DNA from: Flavobacterium psychrophilum
GTDB taxonomy: Bacteria; Bacteroidota; Bacteroidia; Flavobacteriales; Flavobacteriaceae
DNA: 64,000 nt
Reading direction: 5' to 3'
Assembly: GCA_945874225.1 (NCBI GenBank)
Contig: CAMCFT010000013.1
Coordinates: 30,753 to 94,752 of the forward strand
The translations under genes and the position numbers were made by a program. Positions within the stretch are counted from its first letter, which is position 1, and the number at the start of each line of letters is the position of its first letter. The notes under the pieces were generated by a model. It saw only the letters and a program-made list of their open reading frames with translations. It made no database searches and had not been told where the DNA came from. This document shows, in pieces, positions 1 through 7,715 of this stretch.

Positions 1-1198
1 CATATGCTAATGAGGCATTCATTGGGTTTTCGAATAAAGGAGTGATGCCATAATTATAAAAATAGCTTTGAAACCCTAGTGGTTCATTCGGAATTTCAGG
101 ATGTTCCACTTTTATCATTGTTAGCACTCTGGGAATAATACCTGAAAAAAAGAACACTATCATAGGGTTCACACCCCAAATTAAAAACAATTTAGTCCAT
201 TTTTTATATTCAGCAATTTCAATAATATAATATAAAAGACTAAGGCACAGGCTAGCTAATCCAGCTGTATATAAAACATATGAACTGGTCCAAAGAGATT
301 TGTTGATAGGAAACGCGATGTTCCAGATTAATCCAAGGATTACTAAAACAAGTCCAATTACACTCATTTTTTTGACGATTTCAAGCTTTGGCAACGACTG
401 ATTTAGTAATTGTCCAATCAGCATTCCCATTATACCGGAAGCAATTGCCGGAATCGTATTTAAAATTCCTTCTGGATCCCAGGTTATTGACTGACTCCAC
501 ATATGGTTTTTCAAGAATAGGTTGTCAATATATGCAGATAAGTTGGTTCCCTTTTCCAGATTTGCTGCTCCAATTCCAGGAACAGGAATGAGCGTCATTA
601 AACCCCAGTAGATTAGTAAAAGCGTTGCAACTACTAAAATCTGTGTTCTTAAATTTGCTTTTAAATAGAGTAGTGAAATGAAGAAATAGACAATCCCAAT
701 TCGTTGTAAAACCCCTGGAATTCGTACATCCTGATAGGCTTCGATTCCGCTATATGCTAAAAAGAGTAAAATACCAAGAACTGAAAAGGCTAAAATCGTT
801 TTAATTTTTGGGCTAAAGGTTCCCAGCAATGCATAAGCTACTGTAAAAGTCAGCACTAATTTACCTATTATTAATGCAATTCCTTCCAATCCAAAAAGGG
901 TTATTCTGCTATAAAAATTCAGGAATAATCCCAAACAAAATATTCTCAGCGAGCGCACCATTATTTTATTGAACGTAGCCGGACCAAAGACTTTTGCTGG
1001 CATGGCAAAAGGAATAGCCGTTCCCATTATAAAAATAAAGAAAGGGAAAACCAAATCAGTTGGAGTACAACCATTCCATTCGGCGTGTTCCAATGGTGGA
1101 TAAATTGACGCCCAGCTTCCAGGATTATTGACAATGGTCATCATCATTATAGTAAATCCTCGGAATACATCTAGTGAAGTTAAACGCTCTTTGATCAT
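1..1198 (-). CDS. NagX-like / DUF5009-type membrane acyltransferase, C-terminus cut off
   Basis: The reading frame opens with ATG at 1198 and stays open for 399 codons to the window edge, so the C-terminus is missing. The N-terminus (MIKERLTSLDVFRGFTIMMM, then a WNGCTPTDLVFPFF stretch) is typical of the COG4299/NagX family, related to heparan-alpha-glucosaminide N-acetyltransferase. Many hydrophobic segments follow, as expected for a polytopic inner-membrane protein. Family members are thought to acetylate amino sugars across the membrane using cytoplasmic acetyl-CoA; the substrate here cannot be told. Its promoter would lie in the 43 bp between it and the end of bshC, or it is read through from bshC, which has the same orientation. 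Confidence 0.8.
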   Translation of the reverse strand, partial: MIKERLTSLDVFRGFTIMMMTIVNNPGSWASIYPPLEHAEWNGCTPTDLVFPFFIFIMGTAIPFAMPAKVFGPATFNKIMVRSLRIFCLGLFLNFYSRITLFGLEGIALIIGKLVLTFTVAYALLGTFSPKIKTILAFSVLGILLFLAYSGIEAYQDVRIPGVLQRIGIVYFFISLLYLKANLRTQILVVATLLLIYWGLMTLIPVPGIGAANLEKGTNLSAYIDNLFLKNHMWSQSITWDPEGILNTIPAIASGIMGMLIGQLLNQSLPKLEIVKKMSVIGLVLVILGLIWNIAFPINKSLWTSSYVLYTAGLASLCLSLLYYIIEIAEYKKWTKLFLIWGVNPMIVFFFSGIIPRVLTMIKVEHPEIPNEPLGFQSYFYNYGITPLFENPMNASLAY

Positions 1199-1241
1199 TG
1201 GTTTTGGTTTTTTTGTTGGGATAGAATATTTTTTCTATTTT

Positions 1242-2834
1242 TTAATGGAGTTTTAGTGTTTCGAAATTAGCATCCAAAGGTTTCAGTTCCTGCATTAATT
1301 TTTCAATTAAAGTTGTCCCATTCTCTAAATAAAATTGTGAAAAATTAGCTTGGCGTTCCTGCAAACTTTGATTGGGAAACAATTCGTTTTGCAAATTTAT
1401 AATTCGCTCTAAAGTTTCAGAATATTTCCTTTTTTGGGCTTTTAGTAACCTTTTTTCGAGCTTTTCTAAACCTTTTATCTGTTTGGCTTCCTGCGCTTTT
1501 ACTGCGCCAAGAAAGGATTTGTCAGTTTGATGAGCTATTTCAAATAAGTTTTCGAATTGTTTCCTAAGGTGTTCTTTTTGAATCGAAAAATCTACAGGAA
1601 ACTCTGATAATTGTGCTGTTTTTGAATTGATTAAATCATTTTGTCTGGAAAATAAATCCTTCCAACTTAATCCTAATTTGTCCGCTTTCACAACTTGTTT
1701 TTCAGTTGCCAATACCACAGAATTTCGGAGTAAAAGTATTGGGAAAGTAACCTTTACCGCATCGAAAAAAGATTTCAGTTCAAGCCAATAGGCAATTTCT
1801 CCGCCTCCGCCAATGTAGCATAAATTGGGTAAAATCACTTCCTGATACAACGGACGCATAATCACGTTGGGGCTGAATTTTTCAGGATGATTTTCTAATA
1901 CCGAAAGAATTTCGCTTTCTGTAAATTCTATATTGGTATTATTTACCTTGAATTTTCCGTTTTCAAGAATAATACGTTCCCTCAAATTGTCATCCAGATA
2001 AAACAAATTGATTTCTCTTGGATTGACTTGGATGGTATAGTCTTTTAGCTTTTCGGTGGTTTCAATGACTTTTTTATGGGAAGTTTGTTGTATTAATTCT
2101 TCCTTTATATAAGGTATAAAAGTTCGTTTTAAATCTGGATTATCGCCATCAAGAATGACTAAGCCATATTGACCAAAAAGGGCGTTTGCCAAATGGCGTG
2201 TGGCTTCCGCCAAACAGGAATGATTTAAATACGACTCTTCGAAAAGTTTTTTGATGGCATCAGCATTCGTGCCGGAACCCAGTTCACGCTCATAAACTTC
2301 AAAAAAATCTGCCAAACCTTCAGTGGATAATCGTCCAACAGGTCCATTGCTTTCTTTGTTCCAGCGGAACTTTCGACCTTTGAAATTGAAATAGTTGATT
2401 TCTTCAAAATCGTGGTCTTCGGTTGCCATCCAATAAATGGGAACAAAGTTTTGTGACGGATATTTGGTTTTAAGTTCTTTTGCTAAATTAATGGTCGAAA
2501 TTATTTTGTACAAAAAATACAATGGACCAGAAAATATATTTAGTTGATGACCAGTTGTTATCGTGAATGTATTTGAGCTTAATAATGCTTCAATATTTTG
2601 TTTGGTTAAATCTGAAGTTGAAATTTTCGAATATTGTTCTTTCAAAACCGAAACTAAAACCGTTCTGTTTTTGCCATTAAAATTTTCTTGTTTTTCCTGA
2701 ATTTGTGCTTCAAAATTTTCAAGACTTGGAAACCGATTGTAAAGCGACTGCAAATTAGGTTTTCGGTCTAAATAATCATTCATCAGAGGCGAGAAATACC
2801 CGGAATTTTGATAGCTAATACAGTCAGTTGGCAT
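1242..2834 (-). CDS. bshC: Bacillithiol biosynthesis cysteine-adding enzyme BshC
   Basis: A 530-residue protein of the normal BshC length. Recognisable blocks are TTGHQLNIFSGPLYFLYK near residue 93, PIYWMATEDHDFEEI near 132 and LPNLCYIGGGGEIAYWL in the central part, followed by a C-terminal coiled-coil region rich in Lys, Glu and Leu. BshC is assigned the last step of bacillithiol synthesis, adding cysteine to glucosaminyl-malate; many Flavobacteriia use this thiol in place of glutathione. The ATG at 2834 is used because the protein begins directly with conserved-looking sequence. It is divergent from the MHS transporter, with about 100 bp between start codons. Confidence 0.93.
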   Translation of the reverse strand: MPTDCISYQNSGYFSPLMNDYLDRKPNLQSLYNRFPSLENFEAQIQEKQENFNGKNRTVLVSVLKEQYSKISTSDLTKQNIEALLSSNTFTITTGHQLNIFSGPLYFLYKIISTINLAKELKTKYPSQNFVPIYWMATEDHDFEEINYFNFKGRKFRWNKESNGPVGRLSTEGLADFFEVYERELGSGTNADAIKKLFEESYLNHSCLAEATRHLANALFGQYGLVILDGDNPDLKRTFIPYIKEELIQQTSHKKVIETTEKLKDYTIQVNPREINLFYLDDNLRERIILENGKFKVNNTNIEFTESEILSVLENHPEKFSPNVIMRPLYQEVILPNLCYIGGGGEIAYWLELKSFFDAVKVTFPILLLRNSVVLATEKQVVKADKLGLSWKDLFSRQNDLINSKTAQLSEFPVDFSIQKEHLRKQFENLFEIAHQTDKSFLGAVKAQEAKQIKGLEKLEKRLLKAQKRKYSETLERIINLQNELFPNQSLQERQANFSQFYLENGTTLIEKLMQELKPLDANFETLKLH

Positions 2835-2937
2835 AATGAATTTTTATTTTATGCTAAATTACCATAAATTATTGGAACTAAATATTTGTTACTTTCGAAA
2901 ATTAACATCATTTTTATCAAAATATTACATAATCTCT

Positions 2938-4221
2938 ATGAAAGAAAATTCTAATCCTGACAATGTTAATTCATTAAAGCACGTGCTTTTTGGTAGTTTA
3001 ATTGGTACCACCATTGAGTTTTTTGATTTCTATATTTATGCGAATGCTGCTGTTTTGGTTTTTCCGCAATTGTTTTTTCCGGGTTCAAGTCCTACTATTT
3101 CTACGATAGAATCTTTGGCTACTTTTTCAATTGCTTTTTTTGCGCGGCCTATTGGTTCTGCCGTTTTTGGACATTATGGTGATAAAATTGGACGAAAAAC
3201 CACCTTGGTTGTTGCCTTATTGACGATGGGAATTTCAACTGTTGCCATTGGGTTTTTACCCACTTATGCCAGCATAGGAATTGTGGCACCTTTATTATTG
3301 ATGGTTTTCAGGTTTGGTCAGGGATTAGGATTGGGAGGCGAATGGGGTGGAGCTGTTTTATTGGCAATAGAAAATGCACCTCCGGGAAAACGCGCCTGGT
3401 ACGGAATGTTTCCACAATTGGGAGCGCCAATTGGTTTATTGCTTTCCGGTGGAACTTTCCTTTTGTTGAGCGACAATTTAACAAACGAACAATTCTTTGA
3501 CTACGGTTGGAGAATTCCTTTTATATCAAGTGCTATTTTAGTGGTGGTTGGGTTTTATGTTCGATTAAAAATCACAGAAACTCCTTCTTTTCTGGCGACT
3601 TTAGAAACTAAGAAACAAGTAAAAATTCCAATGATAACCCTGTTGAAATCTTACAAACGTGAACTTGTTTTTGGAACTTTAGCTGCAGTTACCACCTTTG
3701 TTACTTTTTATTTGATAACCGTTTTTTCTTTAAGTTGGTCAACAACTGATTTAGGATATTCAAGGCACGATTTGCTTATTATGCAGCTTTTTTCTGTTTT
3801 GTTTTTTGGAATATCGATACCTATTTCTGCTCTATTGGCGGATAGATTTGGTCGAAGACATGTGCTCATTATTATTTCTGTTGCCATTGCCTTTTTTGGA
3901 TTGTTTTTTTCTTACTTTCTAATTTCTGAAAATGAGAGTTTACTCACATTTTTTTTATGTATGGGTATGACTTTGATGGGATTGACTTATGGTCCATTGG
4001 GAACTTTTCTTTCTGAATTATTTCCAACAGAAGTTCGCTATTCAGGAGCTTCGCTCACATTTAATTTTGCAGGAATAATAGGTGCAGCTTTTGCTCCGAT
4101 GATTGCCATTTGGATAGCCAAAAATTACGGAATTACTTATGTGGGTTATTATTTATCTGCTGCGGCGGTAATGACTTTCTTCTCGCTTTTGCTGATTCGA
4201 AAAAAGGATCATCAATTTTGA
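2938..4221 (+). CDS. MFS transporter, metabolite:H+ symporter (MHS) family
   Basis: A 427-residue membrane protein with about 12 hydrophobic segments. The motif GTTIEFFDFYIYANAA near the start, and GHYGDKIGRKTTLV (the MFS loop 2-3 signature), place it in the MHS family with ProP, KgtP and ShiA, which import osmolytes, dicarboxylates or shikimate with protons. A second signature copy, ADRFGRRHVLI, sits in the C-terminal half. The frame extends upstream to 2836, but that extension is low-complexity and not MHS-like, so ATG 2938 (MKENSNPDNV) is chosen. The substrate cannot be inferred from the sequence. Confidence 0.88.
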   Translation: MKENSNPDNVNSLKHVLFGSLIGTTIEFFDFYIYANAAVLVFPQLFFPGSSPTISTIESLATFSIAFFARPIGSAVFGHYGDKIGRKTTLVVALLTMGISTVAIGFLPTYASIGIVAPLLLMVFRFGQGLGLGGEWGGAVLLAIENAPPGKRAWYGMFPQLGAPIGLLLSGGTFLLLSDNLTNEQFFDYGWRIPFISSAILVVVGFYVRLKITETPSFLATLETKKQVKIPMITLLKSYKRELVFGTLAAVTTFVTFYLITVFSLSWSTTDLGYSRHDLLIMQLFSVLFFGISIPISALLADRFGRRHVLIIISVAIAFFGLFFSYFLISENESLLTFFLCMGMTLMGLTYGPLGTFLSELFPTEVRYSGASLTFNFAGIIGAAFAPMIAIWIAKNYGITYVGYYLSAAAVMTFFSLLLIRKKDHQF

Positions 4222-4259
4222 TTTAATCTTTTTTTAAATTAAGTTCAATTTTATTTTGA

Positions 4260-4308
4260 TTGTCAATAAAGTATTTAGATATTTGTCTAAATATATAAAC
4301 ATTGACAA
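4260..4308. promoter_or_regulatory. Nested palindromic operator upstream of sdpR-like gene
   Basis: An inner perfect inverted repeat TATTTAGA-N6-TCTAAATA lies at 4272-4293. It sits inside an outer perfect repeat, TTGTCAAT at 4260-4267 and ATTGACAA at 4301-4308, and the two centres are within 2 bp of each other. The outer arm ends at the base before the ATG of the ArsR-type repressor. ArsR/SdpR regulators bind such palindromes at their own promoters, so this is the likely autoregulatory site. Confidence 0.6.
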
Positions 4309-4563
4309 ATGAATGCTATTTTCAAAGCATTAAATGACGCAACAAGAAGAGAAATTTTAGAACTTTTGAAGGTTAAAGATTTGTCTGCTGGTGAAATAGC
4401 AGATTATTTTAATATTTCAAAACCTAGTATTTCTCATCATTTGGATATTTTGAAGCGTGCTGATTTAATTTCTGCCGAGAAAAAAGGGCAATTTGTCATA
4501 TACTCTATGAATACAACAATTATGGAAGATGTTTTGCAATGGATATTAACTTTCAAAAAATAA
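4309..4563 (+). CDS. ArsR/SmtB-family autorepressor, SdpR type
   Basis: An 84-residue winged-helix protein. The recognition helix region is LSAGEIADYFNISKPSISHH at residues 26-45, followed by LDILKRADLISAEKKGQFVIYS, the classic ArsR wing. It lacks the Cys-rich metal site of metal-sensing ArsR members. SdpR represses its own operon together with the membrane partner SdpI in Bacillus, and the same pairing is seen here, with the partner starting 4 bp after the stop. The nested palindrome just upstream supports autorepression. Confidence 0.88.
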   Translation: MNAIFKALNDATRREILELLKVKDLSAGEIADYFNISKPSISHHLDILKRADLISAEKKGQFVIYSMNTTIMEDVLQWILTFKK

Positions 4564-4567
4564 GATA

Positions 4568-5221
4568 ATGAATGAAACTTTAAAAAAGGAACTTCCAATT
4601 ATTGGATTTGTGTTATTGCCATTTATTAATTTGGCTTATTTGTGGAATAGTTTACCTGAAAAAATACCAATTCATTGGGACTACAAAGGCGAAATTAATG
4701 GTTGGGGAACAAAATATTCTTTACTAGGTATGATTTTTTTGTTGCCTGTTTTTACTTATATTTTAATGCTTGCCATACCAAAAATAGATCCCAAAAAGCG
4801 AATCGAATTAATGGGAGGGAAGTATTACCAAATAAAATTTGTTTTAGTATTATTTATGTCGGTTTTGGCACTTTTCATTATATATTCATCTAAAAGTCAA
4901 ACAATTTCAAGTCCGATTATGGTTTTTGTTTTGATAGGATTGTTGTTTATGGCTTTGGGTAATTACTTTAAAGTCATCAAGCAAAATTATTTTCTTGGAA
5001 TAAAAACACCTTGGACATTAGAGAGTGAAGAAGTATGGAAACTGACGCATATTTTAGCTGGGAAATTATGGATTATTGGAGGGTTATTAATTGTGATTTT
5101 AAGTTTAATTATTCCAGAGAACATCAATTTTTATTTTTTTCTAAGTATTACGGCAATAATTTCAATTGTACCGATTGTTTATTCGTATTTTATATTTAAA
5201 AAATTGAAAAAATCAAGTTAA
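4568..5221 (+). CDS. SdpI-family (DUF1648-containing) membrane protein
   Basis: A 217-residue integral membrane protein with about six hydrophobic segments. The N-terminal block LPEKIPIHWDYKGEINGWGTK (residues 28-48) is the DUF1648 signature, and NYFKVIKQNYFLGIKTPWTL matches the SdpI family. In Bacillus, SdpI gives immunity to the SdpC toxin and sequesters SdpR at the membrane. No SdpC-like toxin gene is visible nearby, so the role here may be as signal receptor for the adjacent repressor rather than toxin immunity. Confidence 0.85.
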   Translation: MNETLKKELPIIGFVLLPFINLAYLWNSLPEKIPIHWDYKGEINGWGTKYSLLGMIFLLPVFTYILMLAIPKIDPKKRIELMGGKYYQIKFVLVLFMSVLALFIIYSSKSQTISSPIMVFVLIGLLFMALGNYFKVIKQNYFLGIKTPWTLESEEVWKLTHILAGKLWIIGGLLIVILSLIIPENINFYFFLSITAIISIVPIVYSYFIFKKLKKSS

Positions 5222-5278
5222 TAGTTTATAACGATAAAGTTATTTATTGCAGTTATTTTTGCACAAAACAATTACAAT

Positions 5279-7507
5279 TTGAAAACCAAAGTATTTCTTA
5301 TCACGCCGCCTTTTACCCAACTGAATACCCCGTATCCGGCAACAGCCTATATCAAAGGTTTTCTGAATACTAAAAACATTCCTTCAACGCAAGCCGATTT
5401 AGGGATTGAAGTGATTTTGAAATTGTTTTCGAAAGAAGGATTGATTGACTTATTTCAATCCAATAACCAACGTCAGCCTGAGCGCACTCGAAGGGCAACA
5501 ACCGATAACTGTAAACGAATACTTGCTTTACAAGACGAATACATCAAAACCATAGATTCGGTTATTGCTTTTCTGCAAGGGAAAAATCCAACATTGGCGT
5601 TGCAAATTTGCCAAGAAGATTTCTTGCCGGAAGCATCACGTTTTGCTCAACTTGAAGACACAGATTGGGCTTTTGGAACGATGGGAACCCAGGACAAAGC
5701 CAAACATTTTGCAACCTTATATCTTGAAGATATTTCGGATTATATAGTTGAATGTGTAGATTCCAATTTTGGTTTCAGTCGGTATGCAGAACGTTTGGGC
5801 AGAAGCGCCAATTCTTTCGATGAATTATATGAAGCCTTACAAGAAGAATCAACATATATTGACGAAATTTTAATTTCGATTTTGAAGGAAAGAATAGAAA
5901 ACATTCAACCCGAATTATTCCTGATTTCGGTTCCTTTTCCGGGAAATTTATATTCTGCTTTTCGTTCGGCTCAATATGTAAAAAAACACCATCCGAATAT
6001 TAAAATTGCTATGGGTGGCGGTTTTCCCAATACCGAATTGCGTTCGCTTTCGGATGCTCGAGTTTTTGAGTTTTTCGATTATATTACTTTGGATGATGGC
6101 GAATTACCAGTTGAATTATTATGCGATGTTGTGCTAAATTCCCATCCTTTGGAGGGGTGGCCGAAGGACGGGGTGGCCAAAAGAACTTTCCTCCTCGAAA
6201 ACGGCAAAGTAGTTTATAAAAACAATTCCGCCCGAAGCGACTACAAACAATCTGAAGTTGGTACGCCCGATTATTCTGATTTGCTTTTGGACAAATACAT
6301 TTCGGTTATCGAAATTGTGAATCCAATGCATAGAATGTGGAGTGATGGTCGATGGAACAAACTCACAATGGCGCACGGTTGTTATTGGGGAAAATGTACT
6401 TTTTGCGATATTTCGTTGGATTACATCAAGGTATACGAACCCATTGCTGCCAATTTATTGTGCGATCGAATGGAGGAAATGATTGCTCAAACAGGCGAAA
6501 ACGGATTCCATTTTGTGGATGAAGCTGCTCCGCCAAAATTGATGCTTGCTTTGGCGCTCGAAATTCTTCGGAGAAAACTAGTGGTGACTTGGTGGACCAA
6601 CATTCGATTCGAAAAAAGTTTCTCTGGAGATTTGTGTTTGTTGCTTAAAGCTTCAGGATGTAATGCCGTTTCTGGCGGACTCGAAGTGGCTTCTGACCGA
6701 TTATTGCAACTGATTGATAAAGGAGTAACGGTAGAACAAGTGGCAAAAGTCACCCGAAATTTCACCGAAGCGGGAGTTATGGTGCATTCCTATTTGATGT
6801 ACGGCTATCCAACGCAAACGGTTCAGGAAACAGTGGATAGTTTAGAAATGGTGAGACAATTGTTTGAAGTAGGCATTTTACAATCGGGTTTTTGGCATCA
6901 GTTTGCAATGACGGCACACAGTCCTGTTGGAATGTATCCTGAAAATTTTGGAGTTGTTAAGAAAACCGAAACCATTGGAACCTTTGCCAATAACGATATC
7001 AATTTCGTTGACAATACTGGAATCGACCACGATAAATTCAGTTTTGGACTCAAGAAATCCTTGTTCAATTTTATGCACGGCATTTGCTTTGACTATGAAT
7101 TGCAGGATTGGTTTGACTTTAAAATCCCTAAAACAAAAATCCATTCCGATTTTATTGCCAATGCTTTAGAGGAAGAAGAAGATTTTAATATAAAACCTAC
7201 TGCCAAAATTGTTTGGTTAGGAGGTAAACCATTTGTAGACTATTTTACCAAATCTAAAAAAGGGAATTCATGGGAAATGATGACTTTGACTTTTCACGAC
7301 AAGAAAGAAAGTTTCACCATACAAACTAATAAAAAAGAAGGGGAATGGTTATCGAAAATGCTCGAAATACTTTCAGTTTCTAATTCTAAAATCTATACTT
7401 TTCAGGAAATTAAATCTGATTATGAAACTCATCTTGAAGATTTTGAATTGTTTTGGTATTCAAAACCCGTAAATACTTTGAGGGATTTTGGGCTGTTAGT
7501 TTTGTAA
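5279..7507 (+). CDS. B12-binding-type radical SAM protein with CX4CX2C cluster motif
   Basis: A 742-residue protein starting with TTG at 5279 (MKTKVFLITPPFTQLNTPY, a typical opening of cobalamin-binding radical SAM enzymes). Residues about 190-290 resemble a B12-binding Rossmann domain (LFLISVPFPGNL, then KIAMGGGFPNTEL). The 4Fe-4S motif is HGCYWGKCTFCD with Cys368, Cys373 and Cys376, so the first spacing is four residues rather than the usual three. The TIM-barrel part contains GGLEVASDRLLQLIDKG. A -7-like box TATTTTTG lies at 5254-5261. The substrate is unknown. A short dispersed-repeat-like insertion adds about ten residues near position 288, and a decayed copy of the gene's 3' end lies at 9876-9974. 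Confidence 0.85.
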   Translation: MKTKVFLITPPFTQLNTPYPATAYIKGFLNTKNIPSTQADLGIEVILKLFSKEGLIDLFQSNNQRQPERTRRATTDNCKRILALQDEYIKTIDSVIAFLQGKNPTLALQICQEDFLPEASRFAQLEDTDWAFGTMGTQDKAKHFATLYLEDISDYIVECVDSNFGFSRYAERLGRSANSFDELYEALQEESTYIDEILISILKERIENIQPELFLISVPFPGNLYSAFRSAQYVKKHHPNIKIAMGGGFPNTELRSLSDARVFEFFDYITLDDGELPVELLCDVVLNSHPLEGWPKDGVAKRTFLLENGKVVYKNNSARSDYKQSEVGTPDYSDLLLDKYISVIEIVNPMHRMWSDGRWNKLTMAHGCYWGKCTFCDISLDYIKVYEPIAANLLCDRMEEMIAQTGENGFHFVDEAAPPKLMLALALEILRRKLVVTWWTNIRFEKSFSGDLCLLLKASGCNAVSGGLEVASDRLLQLIDKGVTVEQVAKVTRNFTEAGVMVHSYLMYGYPTQTVQETVDSLEMVRQLFEVGILQSGFWHQFAMTAHSPVGMYPENFGVVKKTETIGTFANNDINFVDNTGIDHDKFSFGLKKSLFNFMHGICFDYELQDWFDFKIPKTKIHSDFIANALEEEEDFNIKPTAKIVWLGGKPFVDYFTKSKKGNSWEMMTLTFHDKKESFTIQTNKKEGEWLSKMLEILSVSNSKIYTFQEIKSDYETHLEDFELFWYSKPVNTLRDFGLLVL
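6144..6178. repeat. GC-rich dispersed-type repeat inserted in frame in the radical SAM gene
   Basis: A G-rich run with two near-identical halves (GGGGTGGCC at 6153-6161 and again at 6170-6178) interrupts otherwise AT-rich coding sequence. It resembles the CCTTTGGGG-type repeats found between genes at 31574-31608 and near 62275. It encodes the segment LEGWPKDGVAKRTF without shifting the frame. Confidence 0.5.
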
Positions 7508-7715
7508 AAAAAAATATTTTTTTTTACGTTAATTGTTGTAGATTTGGTTTGCAAAAAAATAATTGAATACAGCGCAATATTTTTTCTTGACTACCTACTA
7601 GGGAAAAATTATAATATAAGTCTAGTTATTTAATAATCCATCTGATTTTATGCAACTTGTTGTTTGTTGAAACAACGTTAAATGGTTATTTTTAATATCC
7701 CCAAATCTATTAAAA

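Noticed and set aside
388..591. 67-codon open frame on the plus strand
   Set aside because: It lies opposite the well-supported NagX-like gene and has no family features.
4309..5221. SdpR/SdpI as part of a toxin-immunity (Sdp cannibalism) operon
   Set aside because: No SdpA, SdpB or SdpC-like gene is present in the window.
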